From contig WAID01000003.1 of NCBI GenBank assembly GCA_016584495.1, forward strand, positions 6,838,501 through 6,902,500: DNA of 64,000 nucleotides. The letters run 5' to 3'. The notes under the pieces were generated by a model. It searched no databases, was not told where the DNA came from, and saw nothing but the letters and a program-made list of their open reading frames with translations. Positions 26,001 through 38,098 of the stretch are shown here, piece by piece (within the stretch, counting starts at the first letter, position 1; the number at the start of each line of letters is the position of its first letter). Source of the stretch: Celoporthe dispersa. Taxonomy: Eukaryota > Ascomycota > Sordariomycetes > Diaporthales > Cryphonectriaceae. The position numbers and the translations under genes are program-made.

Positions 26001-29000
26001 TCATCGACGATGCTCTCAAACCTAGGGACATTACCTCCGGCCCTGTACGAGTGTGAAACCTCAAGGTTCATGTCTTCTGCAGCGTCTATACCATGGCCCC
26101 GGCTCTAAAGAGACATTTGGAAGTCACATGTTGACCTCCTTGCGCATCGACTCATATCCCGTTCTCCCTACAGCACATGCGTTTGCAAGCCGGGTCTGGG
26201 CGTGTAAGACCCAGTAATTCCACGCAGTGTTGATCTTCAAGAGCAGTGGGTTGTCGTACCCGGCCCATCCGGCGGTTCTCGATGACCAACCGTGGCCGCT
26301 TCAATGGCCTCGTGCCATCAAGCCTGTCTGCCTGCGTACCTGCTTTTCTGCCTTTCTGTTCCTAGTGGACGATATATTAGTGCCAGAGGGCTTGTGCTGG
26401 TTCGGCTTGCACCACATTGTCTCTTGAACAGGTGATCCGGGTGTCCAGGGGTATGATTCGGCCGTGAAGTAAGGATTGGACAACATCCCGCGTGGCGGTC
26501 ACATACACACATCATCCAATCGGACGACCTGCTCCTTCAATTTCTGGAGCTTTTTGGCAGTGATCTCCCCCCCCTCGGGACGGCGCGAGCTCAAGTGAGC
26601 TATCAAAGAGAAGAGATCCGACGCCTGGGTGGGCTTATCTACCCAGAAAATAGCCTTCATCGGCTACCTGTGACAGGCGTGGAGCAGGTCACACAACCCC
26701 GCTCAAGTACTTGCACAGAAAGCTCGAGGAGATGGACATGCCGGGAAGCTTATTCACCTGCAGTGCCTAGAGCAGAAATGTTGCCCTCAGTCCCATGGCT
26801 ATATCATGCATATCTCTCTTCTACTATGGTATTTTACTAGCCCCAGGTCCAGGGCATCTTCTTGCAGCCATTAGGGTGTCAGATGGTCGCCGGGCCGCCT
26901 AGCTGCCCGGGGAACACCACAGTTCCAAGAATGGCGGTGAGGGCCGAGGTGTCGGCTCCCAGGCTTACCTGCGCTTGATCTCCCTTGGAAAGAACTCCTT
27001 GGAACGCCGTCTGGTTTGGTGCCATCAAAAAAGAAGAGAAGACCATGCATTATCTTCTTCTGTTCTAGGCCACTAACTACAGTAGTGCCGTGATCCGGGG
27101 AGAGCCATTTCCTAGTGGGCAAACTTCTCAGGCGTGCACCGGCTCTCGGGTCCAGGGCTTAGGCTGCGTGGCTGGCTTCGGAGAGCGCCTTTGGTGGCGG
27201 TACTGGAGGCCGCTTGGTGGCCACTCAACACTCTGAGAGTCTGCGCGCGCAGGGACGTGTATTTGCATTCTCTCGTATTACATTCACGTTGCTACTACTG
27301 CTGTTGGTGGTCCCATGTCTTGCGGATGGTGTCTCTGCTCGCTGATGAATGGCACGAGGCCATGGTCTTGACAAGGTCGAACCTGGAGGCTTGCCGCAGC
27401 TCAGTGGTTTGTCGTGGAGGGACAGCACTCTGCGAGTGGCACGAGTAGGTGAGGTGCAGGTATGGAGCACGGCAAGGCAACACAATGATTGCAGCAGTCG
27501 GGTCTTCGTACTGGTCAAGTGACCTCCGGTTTGATGCTGTTCATCTTTTATCCTGCGTGATTGGGCCTCAGGACCTATTTGAGATGGGACCTCGAAGAAG
27601 CACAAGCGTGGTCTGAACAAACGACATAGGAGCCCAAAGGCCCTTGGATAGGCCCTAGGGGTCCACGTCACGCGACCCTTGGGTGACGACGGGAGCTATC
27701 GCTGTGTTAAGGTTGCCGTGGAGGATAGCGTGCGTCAACAAGGCGAGACGCCTTGGTGGTAATAGGGTCCCTCAACTGGCTCTTCAAGATACTCCGACTA
27801 CATCCTTCCCAACCCAACTCGCAACCGTGAGGATACACTCCCGAGGGGATGTTGGCGCCAAAGCTGACCTACGGCCTTCACAGGAAGCTCATCATCATGG
27901 GGCTCGCCTCTGGGTCAAGTGACCAGATGCCTTCACCGGTCTTGGAGTCACTACTCCTTGAAGATGTGGAAGAAGACAAGCCGCGGGCCTAGCATTGAGG
28001 TCGAGGGCCGCCCTTAAGGTAATGTTACAGTCGTGATGACCTCACATTTTACCGGGCGGAGGGGGGACAATGCACGTCACCGTTACTACGACCATCTCAT
28101 GAATGACAGAGTGGCGTTCATCCTGGAGACATGACTGATGGAATAGACAGATGCCGACTCAACGAGACATCTCGACACCCACCTAGCTCGATATTGAGGA
28201 TGCCAGATTGCGGCACCGACACCTCCGTTGGGGAAGGTGTGAGCATAGAGGGAGCAATGGTGGTCAGCGTCTCGTCGATATAAAGTGCGGGTTTTCTTTC
28301 GCCCTCGTAATGGTCTGGCACGACACACACCAATCTCAAGCGAGAGCGAAGGGCTGCCACCCCTAGAGCTATCAGACATGAGAGGAAGAGAAAGAGAGAA
28401 CCCGCAAGCATGTGAAGCCGTTAACTGTACAACGGTATGACGGTGCCGCAGGTTGGTTTCACAGCAGCCGGTGAAGAAGACCGGAAGGACAGACTTGACC
28501 CTCCCGATACTGTTTCCACGGATAGTACTCTGCTATCTCTGGTCATGACTCAACCCCTTTGGTCGCGATATCTCAGTTGCTGTTGTGATAGCTCTGGCTA
28601 AGGCAAAAACCAAGGAAGCCGGAAAACGGGCAACAAACCAACAAATTTGCAAGTGGCAAACATCCACGTCGATTGCCAGCTGGCCTCTCGCGGCGTCAAG
28701 CTCACCAGAGACATCATGTCATGATACAGAGTGTCTACAAAGTGACGACACCAAAGTGCGATACTGACGCATTTCTTGGTCGCTTGGAAGCTATAGAAAA
28801 GACCCAAGAGGGTCCGGAACAAGAGGCAAGCTCACTGGAAGAAGTACCTTACGCGCAGGGTGCGAACCAAGTGGACCGGTCCACCACGCAGGCTGATCTG
28901 GAGGGAGGGAGGGGGGGAGACACAGGATGATAGCTCGACCTCCTACCAGCCAGCAGCCCCGAGTATTCATTCTGTGGAACAAGGGAGCCTGCGTGTCCTA

Positions 29001-31116
29001 AACCCTCTGTGCAGCGAGGAAGAACGAGAGGGCTGCAGCAGCGACGCGCCAGACGGGAGGTAGCTCTGGGGTGGGTCATGGACTGGGGAGAAAGCTATCG
29101 GGAACGCTTCTCGTCATATGAATCGCCAATGGCCTAAGGCTAGACACAGGATGGACTGGAAACATGTGGACATCGAGAAGGGGCAGAGAGGGTGTTGATA
29201 TGCAACATACCTGAAGAAGCAAGCACAAGTGCCTCTTCAGGTTTAGCCCGGAGAGAATATTTGAGCCTCCCTTTTATTTTTCTTTTTTTTTCCTTCTTCG
29301 AGCTCGCACTGTCTCCGCACATTCGCTGTAACCATGGTACGGTGGTGTGTGGTGGTGTGGTGGTTTAGCGTTCAAGGGTTCCAGGCTCAACCATCCTCTC
29401 GACAGATTGGCCTCTCAGACCACAACAGACAGGGACAGGCAAACGTTCCCCGCGTTTAGCACCGCTGGGGGGCGCAAAGGAGGTCCCCGTAGCCCTGGGG
29501 AGGACCCTGAATTATGGAGGTAGGATCGCCATTGCTGAGGGAAGAGAGGATGGCCGATGTGCGGACATGATAGGGGGGATTCTTGCAGACCTCTCTTCCT
29601 GTGAGGTTGTTCGAGAGGAGCATTAGACGGCAGCATTGTGACACACGCGCTTGTCAAATTTTACGTGCAGGCGACGACGACGGTTTGGTGACTTGACTGG
29701 TACCCAAAAGTTCCCTGGTACCGTTCTGGCCCTCTCGACGGGTAAAGGAGAGGAAGGATGATGGAGGAGGGGTAGCAAAGCAGCAGACTACAGTATTTCT
29801 CACAGCCTCCGATGACAACCGGTCAAGCAGTCGAGCCTTTGATGATGCACTGGTTGCATAATGCCGGACCACCGCAGCAGCTTGCTTAAGCGCCAACGCC
29901 AGTCCTCCCTACCATCGCCTCGACAAGTGGCATACTTGAGACAGACGGGGCCAGACGGGTGGCAATTCCCTCAACAGAAAAAGGAAAAAAAAAGAGATAT
30001 TAAAAAAATTTTAATATCTAAACAGCCGAGATTACAAGGCCCTGTCAACATCAACAAAAAAAAAAAAACCCAAAACATGGACACCTAGTTTTTGATGAGA
30101 TACGAGATTTTCAGCGTCCTATCGGATGCGGAGTTTTTGTCCTCTTCCAGTTGTTCCCCACCACCATAATTGTCGGGGGCTTAGGTTGACGCCGTCGATG
30201 CGGTTTTGAGTATCGTGCCATGCATGAAGGGTCTAGGCGTCTACCGTAGTAGGGGTCTCGACGAGAGGGGTGTGTATGTAGACGCAGAAGAACATAGGGG
30301 TCGTCAGGCTCGACACACGTTTAGATACAACGATCCGACCGGCTCTGTCGGCTGGGAAAAGGGGGAGGGGTGCGGGCTTGTCGGATGGCGTCCCATCAAT
30401 CATCACTTGCCATGACTGCTAAATGGGCATCTTGTCTGTCTTGTCGACGCGAGCCTCACCTGATACCCCACAGTCCCAAACATGTCTAACAGTTTACCAT
30501 AGTAGGCCTGTGGAGCTCTTTTGCGGGTCTCCTCGAGAGAAGGGTTGATCACTTCTTCTCCTCTTCGCACCACCCCGCCTTTCCCCGGCTCCGCGACATC
30601 CGGGACAGCACCGGGTCACCATGGCACGGCGGCGTGTATAGTATAGTGAAGACGACGAGTGTTTTGACTTGAGGAGGGCAAGATCGGCAGCGCGCTGTGC
30701 TCCCTTCTGGATCGCTTATGCAATCTCGCATTGTGATGGGCACCACGATCATCAAGATGGAACGACGGCTATCAACGGGCGCAGGATTAGTAAAAATACT
30801 ACCACCACCACCACTGCAGCAGAGTACATCTTTCGTCATGAGTCTGCGGGAAGAAAAATCACCACCGACCCACCATACATGCATACCACACACACCATCT
30901 CGTCTCTTGTGTGGTACTGGTATGATATATCAGGTTGCAGAGGACTTTGTTGGGGAGGGAGGACCGGGGTGCCAAAAGGGTCTGACCCAGAAAAGGGCGC
31001 AGGAATGGCGCATTTCTGCAACCTGCAACCTGCAACCTCCCTGCTGTAGCGCCTTTAGGTACGCCACAGGCTGTCTAACTAAAAGGGCATATCTAAAGGG
31101 TGGTGTGGTGTGATGT

Positions 31117-31142
31117 CGTGTGTGTGCGTGTGCGTGTGTGCC
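31117..31142. repeat. TG-rich dinucleotide repeat
   Basis: An alternating GT tract with interspersed GCGT units, in the gene-poor region. Confidence 0.75.
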
Positions 31143-32762
31143 ATTCTGAGGCGCCCACTGGTAGCCAGTGGACTGACAATCTCCCTAACGTCCTCCGATG
31201 AAACCTGGATAGTCAGCGCAGCAGGGCCCCTCTGCGTTATCTCTTCGCCTCCCTCCCCCTGCGACCATCTCCGACCGGGCGCCGTGTGCATGCATGCAGG
31301 CAGATATGCCGCCCTCCCTCACTACTATTCCGAGGAGATGGATGTCTCGTGTACATATGAACATACGTACAGTAAGTAAGTAGGTACTACCCACAGACCC
31401 CTCCCTCCGCTAACAAGATTTCTCCCCCTCCTCCTTCTTTCAGCACGGCTGTGGCGGGGCCCCCCTCCGACTGTAAGTATTGGCAAGCCCAAGAAAGAAA
31501 AAAAAAAGGGCGGGAGAATTTTAGCCGTCTCCGACCCGTCGCCGCCGAGCTTGTCTGTCTTAGAGATAGGAGACGGAGGGAGGGAGGTGACGCAAACCTA
31601 GGTGGTTTGATGATCTGGCAGGCCTAAGCGGTGCACCACATACAGTACATAGTTCGTTAGATACAAAACGTCGTGGCTGATTTTGACATCACTTCTTCCA
31701 CAACTGTCACTCAGCCCGCAACCGTTCGGCAAATAATAGCGGTGGACATGCAATAGATCAATGAATGGCATGTACTGTACTACTTTACTTCTTTGCAGGA
31801 AATGCACACCCCCCGGTGTGTAGCAATTTTGGGATGGACAAACAAGTCGAGAACCCTCGTATTTTTTTTCTTAAGTAGTAACCCGGGGATGCAGTGATCA
31901 TCGCATTCCCCACCGGCCGAGAGAGCAGTGAGGATCCAGAGTTCCCTCGGGCGAGAAGAAGGGCTGGAGACTGCTTACCCCTCCTCCACTCTAACCCCCT
32001 TGAGGCTGGGACCCGTCCATGACAACAAAGCTTTGAATGAGCTGGCTGTACTTGCTGGTTTTTGCATCGGCTTTTTTCTTCTTCAGCTTTATTTCCCTGT
32101 TATTTCTTTTTTTCCTCTCTTGATATATCCTTGACTGAACTTGCCACCACATTGCTCTTGACGCGCTTCACGCATGCTACAGCGCTATGATTTGCGCTCC
32201 CCACATTTGAACCGCTGGTGGTGATGCCAGTGTCCTATCATCTTTGCAAGCCCTGCTTATACGTACTTACGATATGTTGACCGGTCGGCTGGGGATAATG
32301 ACAACGCACACCATGTTGTCGCCCCAAGCGTGTCAGGCCGGTTGTTGCTGTTTTTTTCTTCTTCTTCTTTCCTCTGCTCTTTCTTTTCTTGCAGCTCTCC
32401 TCTCTGACGTAGTGTCTGCATACTTCCCAGACAGGCATGTCCTCTCGTATGTTGCTTGCGATCCTGGAGATGCGACAGCTGAGCTGCCGGAGTGACGGTT
32501 ATCATCGCCGACCTGCAGATGCCGTAGCTCTCATCCCCGCCGCCACCTTCTCTCTCTATCTACCACAGCTTGTGACGTCCAGCCAAGGCCGAAGCCCGAA
32601 CCGTTGCCGCCCCTCCTCCCAGCTGTTGGCGTCCTGCGGGTATCATAGTGGTTGGTTCTGGGCGCGGCATATGTGGTAGGAGGCAGCATTGTTGAGTGCG
32701 ACGCTGAGGGTTTGATTCCCCCTCCTCCGAGAGAAAGTTGCTTACCCTTGCGTGATTACATT

Positions 32763-32787
32763 CATCCATCCATCCATCCATCCATCC
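32763..32787. repeat. CATC tetranucleotide microsatellite
   Basis: Six tandem CATC units followed by CCTC variants. A simple repeat in non-coding DNA. Confidence 0.85.
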
Positions 32788-33350
32788 CTCCCTCCTTTGC
32801 TGTACCCCGTATAATTCACGAGCTAGGCCACTATTTCGTAGTTCGGTGTGGAGGCCACAGTCTACTGAGCTGATGGTTGATGATCGATCGATGCATGGGC
32901 TGTGATGGTTCTGACGAGCAATGTTGCGGATGGTGGCGCTGGATCGTGTTTTCGAGACGATTCTATAGATAGACGGACATGATTACTGGGTGACCGCGAT
33001 GTTGGCTTGTCTCCATCTCAAATGTGTCCTTCCTCCTGGGTTCTTCTGTACATGTCACATAGTAAACAGCATATTAGGTTGCAAAGTACGGCAACAGTCG
33101 TGCTATGGGCACAGGAAAAGACATCATTACCGTTCAACAATACTGAAAGAGGTCCACTGTCGACCCTGTTTTCCATTGGCGTCCCCTCACGCAACTTTCA
33201 CATGCTTCTTTGTCTCGCAGGCCACTTATGACGATGGCAGTAACGCCATAGCTACCGTGAGAACGGCATCCAGTCTTTCAGCCCAACCCCCCTGCCCGTT
33301 GAGACGCGAGGCAATATCACTGCGGAGCAGACACCTCCTTGTTCTTTGGA

Positions 33351-33362
33351 GGGGGGGGGGGG
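33351..33362. repeat. G homopolymer of 12
   Basis: An uninterrupted G run in the gene-poor region, useful as a test of how well homopolymers were called in this assembly. Confidence 0.85.
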
Positions 33363-34426
33363 AGCCTACAGCAATACAACGCACACCCCGCCCGTTGCCA
33401 CCACCCACCCACCGTCTAAACCACTAGAGCATGGAGAAACAACATCCTCGGAGCCAATTGGAGGCAGGAGAGCACACGCGTACTCGATACTTTCACCAAG
33501 AACGACTCCATAATGAAGGATGCATGTACTTAAATTATAGCGTAGACGCAGCCACTGCGGGCAGGGCTTCTGTTTTTCTTTTCCCGGGGCTAGACCGGTC
33601 AGAGAGCCAACCCCTCCACCCAGAAATCATTTTATAGGCCACAGCAACAGCACCAGCGTAAATAGGCAACAATTAGGGTGTGGACCCTGAATCTGAGGAT
33701 CGACAGATCGGCCAACCAGCTCCAAAGGACGGCTGGGCTGGCCTTGGGCGACCACGTCTCGAGACCTCACGCGAGGTGATATCAGCGGAAACGGGGAAAT
33801 CACCCAAGAACAAGCTGGCTAGAAAGTCGACACGCGAGATCAGTAATACTTGGTGCCTGCTTGACGTCACTGCTGCGCCCTTCTTTGCAGAAGTCAATGA
33901 ATGGTCCTTAGAATGGGAGGATTTGTCTCTCCTATTGGTAGGACAGCTATGCTGCCAGATTGCTGCTGTCTTGTGTCTCCTAAGCTCGATGTTCGTTGCT
34001 TCAGGGCCCAGATTAGACAGCTAGATGCTGAGAGGGATGCCGAAGCCCTAGACATGAGTTAAGAGATTATCGATGCAAGTAATTAGGGTATTGCTTGGCT
34101 GCGACCTTAGTTATCAATAGAAGTTAAGATGGTTCGAGGGTGTAGAGACGCATAGAACACTCATCATATGTTTCTTTTTCTATGCAGCTCACAAGTAGAA
34201 ATTCGCGAACATGAGTCCAGTGCTCAGCTTTTGCCATCTCAAGCCATGCCTCATAGCCTTCGCTTTCCGTCATCAAGATGTTCCTAGGCACGACGTTGGT
34301 GGTAGTGGCCCATACAGACAACCATCGCTGTTTCTCAATATTAGAGCAGTTGCGCAAGAAAGTGTCATATTACAACCTAGAAGTCTACCGTGTATGTGAG
34401 CCAGATGCTCTTCAACAGAGATCCCT

Positions 34427-35829
34427 TCACCCCGCTGGAGTGTCGATGTTGACGACCCAGGTCCCAGTCATGGGATTGTACTCCAGATCATACACAGTAT
34501 CTTCAGTGTCCTTGCCTTTGTGAAGGTACGTAATCTCCAGGTTTGGCTCCCCATAGTGACCCATGAACTCGAGATCCAGCTTGATATCCTCGTTTGGATC
34601 GTTGGCACCGCGGAAATGGATAGTGAACGGCTCGGAGCGCACCAGGCGCCGGTTGTTGATGCACCTAACAGACCGGAGGAACGACATGGGCGTACCATCG
34701 ACGTCGACGCCAGACACCGTAATCTTGAAACGCCCGCCAGCATCAACACTGCCCGCCACCACGAGCTTGCGCCGCAGCAGGAACGTCGGTATCGGACACC
34801 CGAGCTTCCTCATGACCCTCTCCACCAGATCATCCGCCTTGGCGTGGATGCGCACATCAGCCAGCTCGTCCAGCGGCGTGTTCTGGAGGTTGCAAATAAC
34901 CAGAGCTGCCTTCTTACTGCGGCCGACAGTCTCGGGAATCTCGCACGCCGGTGGCACCGTCAGCGAGGATCCGAGGACAAGGCACAGGTCGGCCTTCTTG
35001 GCGTGCCTGCGGGCCTCTTTGAGCGGCTTCTCCGGGAGGTACTCGCCGAAGTTGATGATGCTGTCGAGGAGCACCCCGTTACAGAGCACGCACTTGCGCC
35101 CTGTGCGGTGGTCATGAACGTGCCTATGGTCAGGCGCGACGGCTCGAAAGTCTGCGGAGAATGTTCAGTATAGATCCTTTGGTCAGGCAGCCAGTCAATA
35201 TTAATAGTGCCCGGCGAGTGACTCACCGCGGATGTACTCTTTGCCGCACTCCTTGCAGTACTCGCGATTGCTGTTGCCGTGCAGTTCTGAGATCGTGTCC
35301 TGTTCCCAAGTCAATGACTTGCTTCCGTGCAGATAGTATCCATCACGGGTTGATGCAGCCTACAGGTGAGATCCCGCTCTTTCTGTGCAGACCATCACAG
35401 TTCTGGCTGACCAGATACTTCATCATGCCCTGGTTCTGCAGTTCCACCAGCGCCATGTGCGTGGGCGTAGGGACGGCCTGCATTGTATCGATGGACTTGA
35501 TCGAGGATTCTTTGCCTTGTGCCATAAGGGTCCAGACACCTTCCGGGCCTCGAAAATCCGCAATGCCTGTGCTCGCCGTTAGACAGTCAGATCTCTCTCT
35601 CTCTCTCTCTCTCACATTTGCATTTCCGCCCCCGCCCACCCCTTTTTTACTTTGGGTGTACTTGCAGAGAGATTCACGAACCTGCTGAGGTGCTTACGCC
35701 TGCACCCGTGAACACGATGAAGTGCTTGCTGCGGCGGATCCGTTCGGCGAGGTCCGCAGCCTTGCGGTCGACCGCATCGGAGTCTTCTTGATGCTCCTGT
35801 TCTGGGACCTTGGGAGCGCTGTCAGCCAT
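34427..35829 (-). CDS. SIRT7-like NAD-dependent protein deacetylase with C-terminal extension
   Basis: Exons are 35829-35682, 35566-35364, 35299-35227 and 35151-34427; phases join to give 382 residues. Sirtuin motifs appear in order: GAGVSTSAG split over intron 1, ADFRGPEGVWTL, the catalytic SQNCDGLHRKSG with its His, ELHGN, two zinc CxxC pairs (CKEC and CVLC), NFGEYLP and GSSLTVPP. Cys in NCDGLH and the WTL...GK segment point to the SIRT7/SIRT6 (class IV) branch rather than Sir2/Hst1. The enzyme removes acyl groups from lysines using NAD+, probably on chromatin. About 130 residues after the catalytic core (from about residue 265) look like a beta-rich domain (FKITVSGVDVDG, HFRGANDPNED, LEITYLHKGKDTEDTVYDL). 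Intron 1 carries a CT microsatellite. The neighbouring 20-kb gene-poor region makes a chromatin role tempting, but that is only proximity. Confidence 0.9.
35592..35613. repeat. CT dinucleotide microsatellite inside sirtuin intron 1
   Basis: About eleven CT units on the plus strand, in the 115-nt first intron (35681-35567). On the transcript it reads as a GA tract. Confidence 0.8.
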
Positions 35830-37170
35830 AGTGAATGATATGAGAATGAAAGAGACAAGGGGATAATACTGAGTTTGTGAGTTCTGAATTGAGGTTCACA
35901 CTCTTCTTATGTATCGTGCGCCGTCAGCGTGCGGCTTTAGGCAGCAATGCCCACCTGAAAATTGGTGCCGGGGGGCGTGAGAAACACAGGGTGGGTTGAA
36001 AATTGGCGCACATTACCTAGGTATCTATCTGCCTACCAAATAAATTCAAGGCTAAACCTGGGCGGTTGGCTACCTAAGTAGACTATAGCGATTGTGAAAT
36101 GTCCTGGTGATGGTCTTTGAAATATCCGGCTTCCAGAGACAACACACATTTGATTAATTCTCGAATAAATTTATGATTAACTTTCTCGGTTCTGCTCAAG
36201 ATGCAACTGAGTCCCGGTAATGAATACATGACTCTTCCTCTTAACAAGTTTCTGTGATTGATTCTAATCTAGCACCGTTCCTTACTAAGAAAGAATACAG
36301 AGAGTCTATTCGCTTCTTTGCAATATGAAGCAGCATTAATTAATAAAACCGAACAGCAATACGATTTCGAGAAGGCTCCTTATCGCATGCTGGTTTCGAT
36401 CCAAAAAATCTGTAGATTATCGAAGTCCGCCAGCAATTTTCTGCTTGCATGGTACATTCCAGAATTGGTAGTCAATACAAAATTAATGTTGTCTTGTGGG
36501 TGCAACATGTACTGGCTGTGATACAATGAAACTAAATACAATGGCTCATGGTCATTCTTTCGGGCAGGTGCACGCAAACAGCAATACAGACATTGCATTC
36601 ATGTGACAAGTCCCGAGTCTTGCAATCATTTCCACTGCATACGTGTCGGAAGCACTGATAAAATTGACTCCAGCTCATGGTAATTATATTGTAGGTGGAC
36701 CCTGTCACAAACTGTGGTCATATGATATTCAGACTGTTGGAAATGTTAAAAATTTCTGTTGCTACTAGAAGAAAAAAAAGGCTCTTTCCAGTACTGTGAG
36801 CATCTCTCCTCGTGGAGGCTCTTGGTGTGAGTATCATGCATGTCACCATATTTCAAGCACAAACATTATCGAGACTGTAGTTCAGTTCAAGTGACCACAA
36901 TCTTGAAGCGGCATATTTCTATGTAGCTACCTAATAGTGAAGGGAAGTGAATTGATTCCATGATCTCCTGGGCTGCACAAGTCCTGTCACAACATTTACA
37001 GTGAGAAATACACGTGCACAGAGTGATTACCAGACAATGCCCAAATCTCCCCCAACCGAGTGAACTCCATTTGTATATAAACAAGCACTACAAAATTCCA
37101 CAGCAAGTAGGCCTCCCCGTCTATTCAACGCCCAAAACGTCGAGAATACTAATAACATACGAAGGAAACC
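35830..37170. other. AT-richer intergenic region
   Basis: Divergent region between the sirtuin and the small protein at 37171. Several short frames are present, none convincing. It is visibly richer in A/T than the flanking genes. The last 150 bases contain the promoter described separately. Confidence 0.55.
37073..37083 (+). promoter_or_regulatory. TATA-box-like element
   Basis: TATATAAAC about 90 bases before the ATG at 37171, a suitable distance for a fungal TATA box with a short leader. Confidence 0.5.
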
Positions 37171-37542
37171 ATGGCTAGTGAGGAGGGCACCAGCCCAAGC
37201 GAGTACTCCCAGGAAATCGAGCTTCAGGTGATGCGGCCACCCCATCAGTCAGACGGTGGTGGCCCAGGCCCATCATCGGCCCAAGAGCCTATCACAAAGC
37301 AGCCCGAGCCTGCCAAACCTATGGAAGAACCCGAACCACTGAAGCGCGTCACCTGGGAAGACCAGCCTCGAGCCTCTCAAGATTCCCAGACAGAGCAGCA
37401 CCAGTATTACTCCTTCCCGCCGTTCGTCTACAATACGAAGCCATCTATGAATCCATTCACCAATATGTGGAAGAAACCCGAAAATGGCAAGGAAAAAGAG
37501 AAGGAGCAATCTGCTTTGGACAATCCCCCCAGGCAGACTTAG
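37171..37542 (+). CDS. small hydrophilic protein of unknown function
   Basis: A single 123-codon frame whose ATG sits in a good context (AACCATGGC), with a TATA-like element upstream. The product is acidic to neutral, proline-, glutamate- and glutamine-rich, with no signal peptide, membrane helix or cysteine. It opens with MASEEGTSPSEYSQEIELQ and ends with a Lys/Glu-rich stretch. It looks intrinsically disordered. I do not recognise a family. Promoter quality and lack of introns make a real gene plausible, but low-complexity composition keeps confidence moderate. Confidence 0.5.
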   Translation: MASEEGTSPSEYSQEIELQVMRPPHQSDGGGPGPSSAQEPITKQPEPAKPMEEPEPLKRVTWEDQPRASQDSQTEQHQYYSFPPFVYNTKPSMNPFTNMWKKPENGKEKEKEQSALDNPPRQT

Positions 37543-38098
37543 CGTTCAGACCCACGAGTCTGTTCTGGTAGCCACCCACATTGCCCAGCAATCTACACTT
37601 AGGAGCCGTCCTCTACCACGATTACGATGGAGAAGGGACCTTGTATGCTGCAAATACTCATTGGTACACCCGGTAGGGGTCTTTCGTCTGAGAGTGTCGA
37701 GCCTACTGTCGTTGCTGCACAAGGTACTTAATTTATAACAATGGCCGTCGGAGAGTCGGGAAACTGGCGACGTTTCTAGTGAGATGGAGGACTTGAGAGT
37801 GGAGGCAAGCAGATATATCATGTGTACGCAGTGGTACAAGGGTCATGCATTCGATTGCCTAGATAAATAGGTACCGTGTTAGTGGGACACTTTGAGGAAT
37901 AATACTGATATCTGGTTGAGATCTGCAGAGCCTTGGAACATGGTGCTTTTATATATGGGTGCTTACTGGCATGCGTTATTTACTCTGATTATGCCAGTCT
38001 CTCTAACCTTGACCATCTCTTTCATGCTCTCCAAGATCTGGCTGCGCAGAAGCTAATAATTAGATTGGGTCGGGAAACTACGCCCGCAAACAGCAATC
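37543..38098. other. intergenic, nothing recognised
   Basis: Convergent region between the small protein and the Zn2Cys6 regulator, probably both 3' UTRs. No coding frame of interest. Confidence 0.6.

Larger units (their letters stand above)
14049..34426. other. about 20-kb gene-poor region
   Basis: The first 1-1.5 kb probably holds the promoter and long leader of the PP1-subunit gene. Beyond that I examined both strands and found only unrelated short open frames. The longest are 218 codons at 19200-19856 and 210 codons at 24490-25122, with composition and content unlike any family I know. Base composition does not look AT-rich, so the region is not an obvious RIP-degraded transposon island. 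Poly-pyrimidine tracts, A runs and microsatellites are scattered through it. I see no transposase, reverse transcriptase, long terminal repeats or tRNA. Long non-coding RNAs or lineage-specific genes cannot be excluded. Confidence 0.5.

Noticed and set aside
32690..32725. GGTTTGATTCCC, resembling a tRNA B box
   Set aside because: No A box or foldable cloverleaf upstream.
14049..34426. RIP-degraded transposon island
   Set aside because: No AT enrichment, no reverse transcriptase or transposase fragments and no long terminal repeats seen by eye.
34520..35173. 217-codon frame antisense to the sirtuin
   Set aside because: Shadow frame; the minus-strand sirtuin motifs explain the region.
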